Assembly: GCF_003129565.1 (NCBI RefSeq)
Contig: NZ_QETF01000003.1
Location: forward strand, 1-64,000
DNA from: Salibaculum griseiflavum
GTDB taxonomy: Bacteria > Pseudomonadota > Alphaproteobacteria > Rhodobacterales > Rhodobacteraceae
Length of the DNA: 64,000 bases
Direction: 5' to 3'
Notes under the pieces: model-generated
What the model was told of the DNA's origin: nothing
Database searches by the model: none
What the model saw: the letters and a program-made list of their open reading frames with translations, nothing else
Program-made: the position numbers and the translations under genes
Shown here: piece after piece, positions 24,788 to 34,050 of the stretch
Layout of the letters: the number at the start of each line of letters is the position of its first letter
Position numbering within the stretch: position 1 is the stretch's first letter

Positions 24788-25958
24788 CGGCCTCAAGCGC
24801 CGACGCGGCCGCATCCAGCCGGGTCAGTGCCTCCTTCATATCGGCGTCACTCAGGTTAAGCGGTGGCAACAGGCGCACCACATTGTCAGCGGCCGGCACG
24901 GTCAGCAGTTCCTGACCATAGCCTGCCTGCACGACATCGGTATTGGCGGCCTTGCATTTCAGGCCCAGCATCAGCCCCGCCCCGCGCACCTCTTCAAAGA
25001 TGTCGGGATGGCTGGCAACCAGTCCTTCCAGCCCCTGCCGCAGCTGGCCCGCCTTGCGGATTACCTCGGCCAGGAAGGCGTCATCGGCGATGATCTCCAT
25101 CACCTTGCAGCCCACGGCACAGGCAAGCGGGTTGCCACCATAGGTCGACCCGTGGGTGCCGGCGGTCATCGCTTGTGCGGCCGCTTCCGTAGCCAGCACG
25201 GCACCCAATGGAAAACCGCCACCGATACCCTTCGCCACCATCATGATATCGGGCGAAATGCCTGCCCATTCATGGGCGAAGAGCTTGCCGGTCCGGCCCA
25301 CGCCGCATTGCACCTCGTCGAGGATAAGCAACAGGCCATGTTCGTCGCACAAGTCCCGCAGCCCTTTCAGGCAATGATCGGGGACCGGGCGAATACCGCC
25401 CTCGCCCTGCACCGGCTCGATCAGGATCGCGCCGACATCAGGCTGCGCGGCGGCCGCCGTCAGGGCGTCATGATCGCCCCAGGGCAGGCTCCGGAACCCG
25501 GGCAAGATCGGGCCGAAGCCCTTGGTCATCTTCTCCGACGCGGCTGCAGCGATGCCCGCGCTCGACCGGCCGTGGAATGACCCTTCGAAGGTCAGGATGA
25601 CGGGACGGTCCTCGCCTCGGTCATGGCGGTACTTCCGGGCCATCTTGACGGCCAGCTCACAGCTTTCCGTGCCCGAATTGGTGAAGAACACCGTGTCGGC
25701 GAACGTCGCGTCCACCAACATGTCGGCCAGCCTCTGCTGCGGCGCGATCTGGTAGAGGTTCGAGACATGCCACAGCTTGCCCGCCTGGTCGGTCAGGGCC
25801 TGCACAAGATCGGGGTTGGCATGGCCCAGCGCGTTCACCGCGATCCCCGCCCCGAAATCGAGGAAACGTCGCCCGTCCTGCTCCACCAGCCAGCTGCCTT
25901 CGCCCGACACAAAGCTGAGCGGCGCGCGGTTATAGGTGGGAAGAACGGTAGGGATCAT
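24780..25958 (-). CDS. argD: Acetylornithine aminotransferase
   Basis: A class III PLP aminotransferase that interconverts N-acetylglutamate 5-semialdehyde and N-acetylornithine; relatives also serve lysine synthesis. The 392-residue protein shows 'FTNSGTESCELAVKMARKY', 'EPVQGEGGI', 'LILDEVQCGVGRTGKLFAHE' and the PLP lysine in 'VAKGIGGGFPLGAV'. The ATG at 25958 begins the conserved 'MIPTVLPTYNRAPLSFVSGE'. First gene of the argD-GNAT-argF set. Confidence 0.95.
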   Translation of the reverse strand: MIPTVLPTYNRAPLSFVSGEGSWLVEQDGRRFLDFGAGIAVNALGHANPDLVQALTDQAGKLWHVSNLYQIAPQQRLADMLVDATFADTVFFTNSGTESCELAVKMARKYRHDRGEDRPVILTFEGSFHGRSSAGIAAAASEKMTKGFGPILPGFRSLPWGDHDALTAAAAQPDVGAILIEPVQGEGGIRPVPDHCLKGLRDLCDEHGLLLILDEVQCGVGRTGKLFAHEWAGISPDIMMVAKGIGGGFPLGAVLATEAAAQAMTAGTHGSTYGGNPLACAVGCKVMEIIADDAFLAEVIRKAGQLRQGLEGLVASHPDIFEEVRGAGLMLGLKCKAANTDVVQAGYGQELLTVPAADNVVRLLPPLNLSDADMKEALTRLDAAASALEADE

Positions 25959-26147
25959 CTTGGTGGTCCTTGTCTGGAAAGCCCGAGTGATGCCGAATGG
26001 TCGGGCATTGGTCAACGATGTCAAAGGGAAATGATGCGCACGCGTGGCGCGCCGGACGCAGCTTCAGCGTCGGCGTCGAGTCTGGGCAGAGTTCAGCACG
26101 CAAATCATGGCGTTGCCCTTAGGGCAATTCACCGACCGTTGGAACCC

Positions 26148-26648
26148 CTATTCGGCATCCGCACGCAAACAGGCACGGATGTATTTGGCGGCCGAGCGAT
26201 AATGCGACGGCCCCGCGGCCTCGGCCCATCGTCCGGCCGTCCAGTCGTTGTTGGCGCCCTTCATCGGTCCGCCATAGAGCGTCGCATCGTCCTTTTCGGT
26301 CATGAAGGCGAGCAATCGCCCATGACGATCGGCAAGCATAGCGCGCGCCGAGTCCCAGTCCATGTTTGCCTGTCTTTGGCGAAGATCGGCGTTGTAGCGC
26401 TTGAGCTGGTTCCACTTGTAGCCCGGTGCGGGAAAGGCCACGTCCTTGCCGGCCTGACCGTCGTGGTACCAGCCCAGGAAAAGGTCGATCCAATGGGCTC
26501 GATGGGCGATCACATCCTTGATCGACGTGCCCTCGTCCCGTTTCCGCATGGCCTGTTCTTCCGGAATCCCGGCGATCAGGCGCGCCAGCTTGGTATAGTC
26601 CTTTTCGGTGACGGCAATGAGGTCAGCACGAGTCGTGGCGGCGGGCAT
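26148..26648 (-). CDS. ClbS/DfsB family four-helix protein
   Basis: A 166-residue protein of the ClbS/DfsB (DinB-like four-helix bundle) family. ClbS protects colibactin producers by hydrolysing the toxin's cyclopropane, but most family members have no known substrate. Seen: 'MPAATTRADLIAVTEKDYTK', 'TSIKDVIAHRAHWIDLFLGW' and 'GYKWNQLKRYNADL'. TAGGAG precedes the ATG. It stands alone, with about 120 non-coding bases before argD's unit. No colibactin-like biosynthesis genes are in the window. Confidence 0.8.
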   Translation of the reverse strand: MPAATTRADLIAVTEKDYTKLARLIAGIPEEQAMRKRDEGTSIKDVIAHRAHWIDLFLGWYHDGQAGKDVAFPAPGYKWNQLKRYNADLRQRQANMDWDSARAMLADRHGRLLAFMTEKDDATLYGGPMKGANNDWTAGRWAEAAGPSHYRSAAKYIRACLRADAE

Positions 26649-26735
26649 GGACAGGCTCCTATCGGGTCATCACGTCCCTCGATAGCATAGCTATCCTTAT
26701 TGTGCCTTGATCCCGCGCAACGGAGCACGCCGCTG

Positions 26736-27539
26736 TCAGGCCTTGAGCCGGTATCCGCGGCGCAGCATGAGCCAGACGATCCCCAAGACCACGACAGCGG
26801 ATCCCAGAACCACGGCCAGCCCCAGCCAGGGCGAGCTGTCGGAGACGCCGATGGCGCCGAACCGCACCCCGTCGATCATGTAGAAAAAGGGGTTGAGGTG
26901 GCTGAAGGTCTGTAGCGCGGGCGGCAAGGCCTCGATCGAGTAGAAGGTGCCCGACAGGAAGGCCAGCGGCGTGATCAGGAAATTGGTGATCGCGGCCAGC
27001 TGGTCGAACTTGTTCGCATAGATGCCACCGATCATGCCCAGCCCGCCAAGGACGACCGACCCCGCCACCACGAAGGTCAGCGACCAGAGCGGATGCGGCC
27101 AGGCCACATCGAGGAAGAGCCACGCGCCCATGGCGATGACAACGGCGACCAGCATCCCCCGCGCCACGGCCCCGGCCATGTAGCCGACGACCAGCTCGGC
27201 CGGGGACAGGGGAGGCATCAGCGTATCCACGATATTGCCCTGCACCTTGGCCGACGCGATCGAGGACGAGGTATTGGCAAAGGCATTCTGGATCACCGTC
27301 ATGGTCAGTATGCCCGGTGCGATGAACTCCAGAAACGGCACGCCCATGACATCGCCCCGGCGGGTGCCGATGGCGATGGTGAAGATCATCAGCAACAGCC
27401 CCGCATTGATCAGCGGTGCCATGATCGTCTGGGTCCAGACATTCATGAAGCGCAGCACCTCGCGCCGTGCCAGCGTCCAGGTTCCCAACCAGTTCACGGT
27501 GCCGAAGCGCCGCACGCCCATTTCAAGATTCTCTGCCAT
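26736..27539 (-). CDS. ABC-2 type transporter permease
   Basis: A 267-residue inner-membrane permease of the ABC-2 (YadH/NodJ-like) type, with about six hydrophobic segments and an ABC-2 signature-like region ('LEFIAPGILTMTVIQNAFAN', 'VDTLMPPLSPAELVVGYMAG'). Such permeases export drugs, polysaccharides or unknown compounds together with an ATPase. No ATPase is adjacent; one may be encoded elsewhere. Divergent from gcrA. Confidence 0.88.
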   Translation of the reverse strand: MAENLEMGVRRFGTVNWLGTWTLARREVLRFMNVWTQTIMAPLINAGLLLMIFTIAIGTRRGDVMGVPFLEFIAPGILTMTVIQNAFANTSSSIASAKVQGNIVDTLMPPLSPAELVVGYMAGAVARGMLVAVVIAMGAWLFLDVAWPHPLWSLTFVVAGSVVLGGLGMIGGIYANKFDQLAAITNFLITPLAFLSGTFYSIEALPPALQTFSHLNPFFYMIDGVRFGAIGVSDSSPWLGLAVVLGSAVVVLGIVWLMLRRGYRLKA

Positions 27540-27673
27540 GTTCGGGGTCCTTTTGGATCACATCCGCTTGTATCCGCCGCATGCGTGCTTAGAATAGGAC
27601 GCTGACCCGAGATACAACCCCCCGCGCGGTGCCGATCCGGCATCCGGGGCCAGACCAAGCGGATTGGAAGCAG

Positions 27674-28288
27674 ATGTCCTGGACCGACGAACGCGTCGAG
27701 ATTTTGAAGAAGATGTGGGGCGAGGGCCAGTCGGCCTCCCAGATCGCCAAGGAACTGGGCGGCGTGACCCGCAACGCGGTGATCGGCAAGGTGCACCGCC
27801 TTGGCCTGTCCAACCGGGCAGGATCCGGCGGGGGGGCTGGTGCCGCTGCGCCCAAGGCCGAGCCCAAGACGAAGCCGGCGGCCAAGGCCAAGCCGGCCGT
27901 CAAAGCCAAGCCCAAGGCCAAGAGCCCGGCGACCGAAAACCCCAAGGCCGACGAGTCCGCCGATCCCGCGCCGGCGACCGAATCCGCTCGTCCGGCAGGG
28001 CCAGCGCGCCGCGCGATCATTCCCGCCGGGCAGCCCCTGCCGCCCCAGCCGAGTGCCAACGAGATCGACCCTGCGGCCCTGGCCAAGGTCAACGAGGTTG
28101 AAAAGGGCGCCAAGAAACTGAACCTCATGGAGCTTACCGAACGGACCTGCAAATGGCCCATCGGTGACCCCGCGACCGAGGAATTCTGGTTCTGCGGCCT
28201 GCCGGTGCAGCAGGGTAAACCCTATTGCGAGGCGCATGTGGGCGTGGCGTTCCAGCCGATGTCCAGCCGCCGAGACCGCAAGCGCTAG
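27674..28288 (+). CDS. gcrA: Cell-cycle regulator GcrA
   Basis: A 204-residue regulator restricted to Alphaproteobacteria; in Caulobacter it binds sigma70-RNA polymerase and methylated GANTC promoters. The N-terminal DNA-binding domain reads 'SWTDERVEILKKMWGEGQSA' then 'GVTRNAVIGKVHRLGLSN'. A long Lys/Ala/Pro-rich linker (about residues 52-125) follows. The C-terminal sigma-binding part has 'ERTCKWPIGDP' and 'FWFCGLPVQQGKPYCEAH'. The ATG at 27674 starts the conserved domain. Its 3' end overlaps the convergent UDG-family gene by four bases. Confidence 0.96.
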   Translation: MSWTDERVEILKKMWGEGQSASQIAKELGGVTRNAVIGKVHRLGLSNRAGSGGGAGAAAPKAEPKTKPAAKAKPAVKAKPKAKSPATENPKADESADPAPATESARPAGPARRAIIPAGQPLPPQPSANEIDPAALAKVNEVEKGAKKLNLMELTERTCKWPIGDPATEEFWFCGLPVQQGKPYCEAHVGVAFQPMSSRRDRKR

Positions 28289-28905
28289 ACGATCTCGCGG
28301 ATACGCGCCTTCAGAACCGGCAGCAATTCGGCCTCGAACCAGGGGTTTCTTCGCAGGAACGCGTTGTTGCGCCAGGACGGGTGCGGCAGCACGAAAGTCT
28401 CCGGCGCATGGTCGCGCCAGTTGCGGACGGTTTCGGTGACGCCGGCGCGTGCCGCCTCGCGCCCCAGGTGCCAAGCCTGCGCATAGCGGCCGATGATGAT
28501 CGTCGTGGCGATACTGGGAAGCTGCGCCATTACCGTCGCGCGCCAGGTCTCGGCGCATCGGGGCGGCGGCGGCAGGTCACTGCCCTTGGCATCATAACCG
28601 GGAAAGCAGAACGCCATCGGCACGATGGCCACCCGGTCCTTGTCGTAGAATTCCGCCCGGCTCAGGCCCAGCCAGTCCCGCAGCCTGTCCCCGGACCGGT
28701 CATCGAAGGGCACGCCGCTTTCATGCACCCGCATTCCCGGCGCCTGGCCCGCGATCAGCAGCCGTGCCGATGGTCGGAACCATGGCACCGGACGGGGCGC
28801 ATGCGCCGTCTGCGTTTCGGCAAACTGGTCCGCACAGAGGGTGCAGGCCCGCACCTGGGCCTTGAGGGTTTCGGCGTCGATGGCGGCGCTCCTTTCGGGG
28901 ATCAC
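28285..28905 (-). CDS. Uracil-DNA glycosylase superfamily protein
   Basis: A 206-residue member of the UDG superfamily, expected to be a DNA-repair glycosylase or a relative. Seen: 'VRACTLCADQFAET', motif 1 region 'LLIAGQAPGMRVHESGVPFD', and motif 2 'VLPHPSWRNNAFL'. Only the first CxxC pair of cysteines is present, so the 4Fe-4S cluster of family 4 is not evident. Activity on uracil is not assured. The start appears to be GTG at 28905. It may be the last gene of the leftward ABC-transporter unit but its function is unrelated. Confidence 0.8.
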   Translation of the reverse strand: MIPERSAAIDAETLKAQVRACTLCADQFAETQTAHAPRPVPWFRPSARLLIAGQAPGMRVHESGVPFDDRSGDRLRDWLGLSRAEFYDKDRVAIVPMAFCFPGYDAKGSDLPPPPRCAETWRATVMAQLPSIATTIIIGRYAQAWHLGREAARAGVTETVRNWRDHAPETFVLPHPSWRNNAFLRRNPWFEAELLPVLKARIREIV

Positions 28906-28928
28906 CGTAGCGCCGCCCGACCCGCTTG

Positions 28929-29645
28929 TCAGCGTGCGGCCGCCTTGCCCTCGGCGGCCCAGATCGCACCGCGACGGATCATCTCGGTCACCTGCGGGAC
29001 TTTCAGATCGTCCAGCTCATGCCCGATGGAGCAGTAGAACACCCGCCCCTTGTCCCAGCGCCTTGTCCATGTGACCGGGATCACCGTGCCCTCGATCCAC
29101 CACAGGTGGTCGCCGCTGAACGTGGTGGTGGCCAGCACGTTGTTCGAGGGATCGGTCAGCATGTAATATTGCTCGGACCGGATGCGGAAACTGCGGATGC
29201 CTTCGACCAGCGGATGGTCGGGCTGGCAGATCGTGACGTCATAGTCGATGTAATCCTCGGCCGGTTGCAGGTTGTCGGGCCAGCCCGGCGGATGCGCCAC
29301 GAATTGCCCCCCGATCAGGAAGTGATAGGTCGGGCGGTCGCGGAAGGCGTCGCCCATATGCCCGTGCCACCCAGCCAGCCCACAGCCGTTCCCGATCAGC
29401 TTCAGCAAACCGTCTTCCTGCGGCTTGGTCATGTTGCCGAATTCTTCCTGGTGGCCCGACCGGGCCGAGGACCAGATCGGCGTGATCAGGTCGAGATCGG
29501 CCAGTTCCTCGGGGCGTTCCAGGGGCTCCAGCGTGTCGTAGACAGCGACCTCGAACCCGTTCGCTTCCAGCAGGTCCTTGTACCAGTCGGCGAAATGGGT
29601 CGGGGTGTGGCCTTCCCACCCGCCGACGAAAAGCGCGGCTTTCAT
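28929..29645 (-). CDS. ThuA-like domain protein
   Basis: A 238-residue protein of the ThuA family, a class I glutamine-amidotransferase-like fold first seen in trehalose utilisation genes of rhizobia. Chemistry is poorly defined; links to sugar or polyol catabolism are common. Seen: 'ALFVGGWEGHTPTHFADWY', 'GLAGWHGHMGDAF', 'GHLWW'-type segment 'SGDHLWWIEGTVIPVTW' and 'GRVFYCSIGHELDDL'. Its ATG overlaps the stop of the preceding dehydrogenase gene (ATGA), so it is part of the leftward ABC-transporter operon. Confidence 0.88.
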   Translation of the reverse strand: MKAALFVGGWEGHTPTHFADWYKDLLEANGFEVAVYDTLEPLERPEELADLDLITPIWSSARSGHQEEFGNMTKPQEDGLLKLIGNGCGLAGWHGHMGDAFRDRPTYHFLIGGQFVAHPPGWPDNLQPAEDYIDYDVTICQPDHPLVEGIRSFRIRSEQYYMLTDPSNNVLATTTFSGDHLWWIEGTVIPVTWTRRWDKGRVFYCSIGHELDDLKVPQVTEMIRRGAIWAAEGKAAAR

Positions 29646-30511
29646 TGCGTGTCCTTCCTCATGAATTGCAGGATCGAGGCCATGTCGCGGGCACCATAGC
29701 CTTCGGCCTCGGCCTGAAGCAGCTTGTCCAGTGTAACCCGGCCCTGCGGCATGGCGGTGCCCAGCCGATCGGCCAGCGCGGCGGTGACTTCCATATCCTT
29801 GCGCGCCAGCGCGACGGTAAAGGTCACGTCATGCGCATCCTCATCGAGATAGAGCGGGCGGCGGTATTTCAGCATCGGCGCCGCGGCGGCGCTGTTCTCG
29901 ATCACGTCAAACGCGGCCTCGGGGGCGATGCCCGCGGCCTCGGCTAGCGTCATGGCCTCGGCGAGGGTCTGGTTGAGGCCATGGATCAGCGAATTCACCG
30001 CCAGCTTCATGACCGAACCGGCCCCCGCCGCACCAAGGCATATCGTGGCCCGCCCCATTGCATCGAAAAGCGGGCCAAGCGACTCTGCCTCGGCCTCGGT
30101 GCAGCCGGCCATGATCAGCAATTGCGCATCTGCCGCTGCCTGCGTGGCCCCGGACACGGGCGCGTCGATCACGCGGGTGCCTTCGGGTGCGGCCTGCACA
30201 AGCGCGGCGATATGGTCGGGCGACATCGTGCCCATCTCGACGAAAAGCTTCGCGCCGTTGGCCGCGAACAACCCCTCTTCGCCAAGATGCACCGCCTCAG
30301 AGGACGGGTCATCGGCCAGCATTGTCACAACGACATCGCAGGACGCGGCCAGCGCGCGGGGGGTCTCAGCGAGACCACACCCGGTATGCTGGGCCAGCAT
30401 GCGTGCTTTGGCGGAGGAACGGTTCCAGACCGTCACATCAAACCCGGCCCCGACGAGATTGCCGGCCATATGAGCACCCATACGACCCAGCCCCGCGAAA
30501 CCCACGCGCAT
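29642..30511 (-). CDS. 3-hydroxyisobutyrate-dehydrogenase-like NAD(P) oxidoreductase
   Basis: A 289-residue beta-hydroxyacid dehydrogenase (HIBADH/GarR family) that oxidises a 3-hydroxyacid with NAD(P)+. Seen: 'VGFAGLGRMGAHMAGNL' (Rossmann), 'FVEMGTMSPDHI', 'DAPVSGATQAA' (substrate loop) and the catalytic lysine in 'GAGSVMKLAVNSLIHG'. The substrate cannot be read from sequence. Start at ATG 30511, one base after the ATPase stop, rather than six codons upstream. It is cotranscribed with the sugar importer and the ThuA gene. Confidence 0.88.
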   Translation of the reverse strand: MRVGFAGLGRMGAHMAGNLVGAGFDVTVWNRSSAKARMLAQHTGCGLAETPRALAASCDVVVTMLADDPSSEAVHLGEEGLFAANGAKLFVEMGTMSPDHIAALVQAAPEGTRVIDAPVSGATQAAADAQLLIMAGCTEAEAESLGPLFDAMGRATICLGAAGAGSVMKLAVNSLIHGLNQTLAEAMTLAEAAGIAPEAAFDVIENSAAAAPMLKYRRPLYLDEDAHDVTFTVALARKDMEVTAALADRLGTAMPQGRVTLDKLLQAEAEGYGARDMASILQFMRKDTQ

Positions 30512-30512
30512 G

Positions 30513-32024
30513 TCAGGCGACCTTGTCACCTTCGAGGCCGGAAATCGCCTGGATCAGGCTATCCTCGGTCACCTCTTCGGAGGTGAAGGTGCGCATGACC
30601 TTGCCCGAGAACATGGCGACGATCCGGTCCGAGACATGCAGCACCTCGGGCATTTCCGAGCTGATGACGATGACCGCATAGCCCTGTGCCGCGAGGTCGC
30701 GGATCAGGTTGTGGATCTCGGACTTGGAGCCGACGTCGATGCCGCGCGTGGGTTCATCCACGATCAGCACCTCGGGATGCATGGATAACCACTTGCCGAT
30801 GACGATCTTCTGCTGATTGCCGCCCGACAGGTTGCCGGCGATCTGCCGCCAGCCCGGGGTGCGGATGTCCAGCTTGTCGCGATACTGGTCGAAGATCGCC
30901 ACTTCCGCACCGTCGCTGACAAACGGTCCGGCGGTCAGGTCATCGACCTGCGGCAGGGTCATGTTGTCACGACAGTTCATGCCCAGAACCAGCCCCTGCC
31001 CCTTGCGATCCTCGGGCACCAACGAGATGCCCCGAGCGATGGCCTCCATCGGCGAATGGATACGGACCTCTTCGCCATTCAAGAGGATCTGCCCCGCAGA
31101 CGGATCGCGCAGGCCGAAAATCGTCTCGGCGATCTCGGTGCGGCCAGCACCGACCAGCCCATAAAAGCCGACAACCTCGCCCCGGCGCACCGAGAAGCTG
31201 ACATCCTCGAACAATTTGCCACAGGACAGGTTGCGCACTTCCAACGCGACATCACCCAACTCGTGGTGGCTTTCGTTACGCGACAGGTCCAGCTTACGGC
31301 CAATCATAAGCTGTGTGACCTCTTCCTCGTTGGTCTCCGCGGTGTTGAGCGTGCCACGATAGCCACCATCGCGCAGAACGCTGATCCGGTCCGTGATCTT
31401 GAAGATTTCTTCCATCCGGTGGGAAATGTAGATGATCCCCACCCCCTTGGATTGCAGATCCGCGATCACCTCGAACAGCACGACCTTCTCGGCGTCCGTA
31501 AGCGAGGCTGTCGGCTCATCGAAGATCACCGCGCGAGGATCGACCGTCAGGGCACGTGCGATTTCGACCATTTGCTGGTTCGCAATCGACAGGTCGCCCA
31601 CGCGCGTTCTGGCGTCGAAGCCGACGTTCAGCGTTTTCAGGATCGCGTCCGTCTCGTCATAGAGCTTCTTCCAGTCCACACGCCCAAAGGACTTGTGCGG
31701 CAGCTCGCCCAGCCAGATGTTTTCGGCCACGGACAACTCGTCCGCAAGGCTGAGTTCCTGGTGGATGAACACGACGCCACGGGCCTTGGCCTGCATGGGC
31801 GAAGCGATGGTGACAGGTTCCTCGGCAATGTAGATCTGGCCCTCATTCGGGTCGTAGATGCCGCCCAGCACTTTCATCAGCGTCGACTTTCCGGCGCCGT
31901 TCTCGCCCATCAGGGCATGGACTTCACCGGGGCGGAGATCGAAGGAAACACCGTCGAGGGCGCGGACGCCGGGGAAGGTCTTGACGACCCCCTCCAGGCG
32001 CAGAACGGGGGTTTGATCCGTCAT
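30513..32024 (-). CDS. Ribose-type ABC importer ATP-binding protein
   Basis: A 503-residue ATPase with two ABC domains (RbsA/XylG/MglA type) powering sugar or polyol uptake. First domain: Walker A 'GENGAGKSTLMKVLGG', signature-like 'LSIANQQMVEIARAL', Walker B 'VIFDEPTASLTD'. Second domain: degenerate Walker A region 'GFYGLVGAGRTEIAETIFG', signature 'LSGGNQQKIVIGKWL', Walker B 'LIVDEPTRGID'. This asymmetry is normal for the family. The ATG at 32024 overlaps the permease stop by ATGA; a longer frame to 32249 lies inside that permease gene. Confidence 0.94.
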   Translation of the reverse strand: MTDQTPVLRLEGVVKTFPGVRALDGVSFDLRPGEVHALMGENGAGKSTLMKVLGGIYDPNEGQIYIAEEPVTIASPMQAKARGVVFIHQELSLADELSVAENIWLGELPHKSFGRVDWKKLYDETDAILKTLNVGFDARTRVGDLSIANQQMVEIARALTVDPRAVIFDEPTASLTDAEKVVLFEVIADLQSKGVGIIYISHRMEEIFKITDRISVLRDGGYRGTLNTAETNEEEVTQLMIGRKLDLSRNESHHELGDVALEVRNLSCGKLFEDVSFSVRRGEVVGFYGLVGAGRTEIAETIFGLRDPSAGQILLNGEEVRIHSPMEAIARGISLVPEDRKGQGLVLGMNCRDNMTLPQVDDLTAGPFVSDGAEVAIFDQYRDKLDIRTPGWRQIAGNLSGGNQQKIVIGKWLSMHPEVLIVDEPTRGIDVGSKSEIHNLIRDLAAQGYAVIVISSEMPEVLHVSDRIVAMFSGKVMRTFTSEEVTEDSLIQAISGLEGDKVA

Positions 32025-33022
32025 ACTTTCAACTCCTCTTTGCCCTTGCGGTTCAACTGACGATCCATGAACAGCACTGCGATCAGGATCAGGCCAATGA
32101 CAAGGTTCACGGTCGATGTATCGGCCCCGATATGGCCCAGACCCTTGCGAAGCAGCTGGATTGCGATGACCCCGCCCATGGTCGATACGATCGAGCCGTA
32201 GCCGCCGGTCAGCTTGGTGCCGCCAAGAACGACTGCAGTGATGGCCCAAAGCTCGAACAACATCCCATCATTGGGGTTCACCGAGCCGCTTTCGGAATAG
32301 AAAACCACCGCAGACAGGGCGGCCAGGAAGCCGATCAGCATGAAGTTCCACAGGAAGTGCGGACCAACTCGGATACCGGCATTCACGGCCGCTTCGCGGT
32401 TGTTGCCGATGGCATAGGCGTTGCGGCCATGCAGGGTCTTGGTCATCAGCAACCAAAGGATCACCGCCGCGCCGAACAGGAACCAGGTCGCAGTGTGCAG
32501 CCCGAGGAACTGCGCTTCGGCGAAATCGACAAGCGTCCAGTTCAGGTGGCTGGTCGGCTGTTCGCCGTTATACATGAAGACCAGACCACGGAAGCCCAGC
32601 ATCGAGCCCAGCGTGACGATGAACGCATCGACACCGGTCTTCCAGACGATCAAGCCATTGATTGCCCCAAGGATAACGCCCGTCAGCAGAGCAAAGCACC
32701 ATGCCAGCGGAATGGCCCAGTCACCGAGGTTCTGCATGAAGGGCCATGTCATGCTGTCCAGCAAGACAATGGCGGCCAGCGCGAAGGTCGCCCCGACGCT
32801 CAGGTCGATATTGCCGTTGATCATGACGATGGTCATGCCCAGGGCGATGATCCCGATCGGCGCCGACTGCTTGAGCAGCAGCAGCATGTTTTCGAAATCC
32901 ATGAAGGCCTTGTCAGTGACCGCCCAGTATTCCCCGGCGATCGAGAAGAAGGCCAGTTCGAGGACGATGAAGCCCCAGATCCCACCTTGCTTGAGGAGGT
33001 CTTTTCTTTTTTCAGGTGCCAT
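32021..33022 (-). CDS. Ribose-type ABC importer permease
   Basis: A 333-residue inner-membrane permease (RbsC/AraH family, BPD_transp_2). Eight or more hydrophobic segments are visible, with the family pattern 'GIIALGMTIVMINGNIDLSVGA' in two pieces ('IIALGMTIVMINGN', 'DLSVGATFAL') and 'LWAITAVVLGGTKLTGGYGS'. It forms a heterodimeric channel with the permease encoded just upstream at 33037, separated by 14 bases. It shares an ATGA junction with the ATPase gene. Substrate unknown. Confidence 0.93.
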   Translation of the reverse strand: MAPEKRKDLLKQGGIWGFIVLELAFFSIAGEYWAVTDKAFMDFENMLLLLKQSAPIGIIALGMTIVMINGNIDLSVGATFALAAIVLLDSMTWPFMQNLGDWAIPLAWCFALLTGVILGAINGLIVWKTGVDAFIVTLGSMLGFRGLVFMYNGEQPTSHLNWTLVDFAEAQFLGLHTATWFLFGAAVILWLLMTKTLHGRNAYAIGNNREAAVNAGIRVGPHFLWNFMLIGFLAALSAVVFYSESGSVNPNDGMLFELWAITAVVLGGTKLTGGYGSIVSTMGGVIAIQLLRKGLGHIGADTSTVNLVIGLILIAVLFMDRQLNRKGKEELKV

Positions 33023-33036
33023 GTCTTAAACCTCCC

Positions 33037-34011
33037 TCAAGCAATCGGCGACCAGAGCCGGCCACGCTTGGCTGCGATATCCAGCCAGACCGCCAAGATG
33101 ATGACTGCCCAGACCACGATGTCCTGCACGTAGAACTCCAGGCCAACCAGCAGCAAACCGTTCTCGATGAAGCCGAAGATCAGAACGCCGATCAGGGTCT
33201 TGAGAATGGTGCCCGATCCCCCAAGCAGCGAGGCGCCACCAAGAATGACCATGGCCAGAACCTCCAGCTCGTAGCCCTGACCCACCGTGTTTTGACTGCC
33301 AAGGCTGCGGCTGGCCTGCAACAGACCGGCCGTGGCCACACAAAAGGCCGAGACCAGATAGGTAAAAAAGACAACCCTCGCACGCGGAATACCCGAGAAG
33401 GTTGCCGCCTGCCCGTTCCCGCCCACGGCGTAGATCTTTCGCCCGAAAGGTGTTTTGGACAGGATCAGGCCAAGGACGAGGGCGAGCAGCCCGAAGATGA
33501 TGATCGGCATCGGAATGCCGACGATATCGCCCTGCCCGAAGATGCTGAACCAGGTGCCCTGCTTGTCGGCGATGTCCATGTTCTTGCCCCCCGACCATGT
33601 CAGGGTGAGACCGTGGATTGCCGATAACATCCCCAATGTCACAATCAGCGAATTGAGTTTGAGATACCCCACAAGAAATCCGATGAACGCCCCCAGCAAT
33701 AGGGTCAGGCCGAACATGGCCGGAATGGCCAGTGTCGGGCCGATCTTGTCGTGAAGGTCCAGAACGACGATGGTCGAGAACGACATCATCGACCCAACGC
33801 TGAGGTCCAGGTTGCCGCCGATCACCACGAAGGTGACGCCAAGCGCCATCACGCCGAGGATCGCCGAGGACCGGATCACCCCGAAGATGTTGTCCATTGC
33901 GAGAAACCGCTGATTGGCCAGCGCGAAGCCGACCATGAAGATCACGAAGGCCACAAGAATACCCTGCCTTGCAAGGAACCCCCCAATGCCCTTTTTCGTC
34001 AATTCCGCCAT
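33037..34011 (-). CDS. Ribose-type ABC importer permease, second subunit
   Basis: A 324-residue inner-membrane permease of the same family as its downstream neighbour, with 'VMALGVTFVVIGGNLDLSVG' and 'YELEVLAMVILGGASLLGGS'. The two permeases are paralogous and presumably pair. The ATG at 34011 has a good GGGAGGAT site. The upstream SDR gene ends 39 bases away in the same direction. Confidence 0.93.
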   Translation of the reverse strand: MAELTKKGIGGFLARQGILVAFVIFMVGFALANQRFLAMDNIFGVIRSSAILGVMALGVTFVVIGGNLDLSVGSMMSFSTIVVLDLHDKIGPTLAIPAMFGLTLLLGAFIGFLVGYLKLNSLIVTLGMLSAIHGLTLTWSGGKNMDIADKQGTWFSIFGQGDIVGIPMPIIIFGLLALVLGLILSKTPFGRKIYAVGGNGQAATFSGIPRARVVFFTYLVSAFCVATAGLLQASRSLGSQNTVGQGYELEVLAMVILGGASLLGGSGTILKTLIGVLIFGFIENGLLLVGLEFYVQDIVVWAVIILAVWLDIAAKRGRLWSPIA

Positions 34012-34050
34012 GTCATCCTCCCTGTTGGTGCGCCGCGGCCTGCGGTTCGG

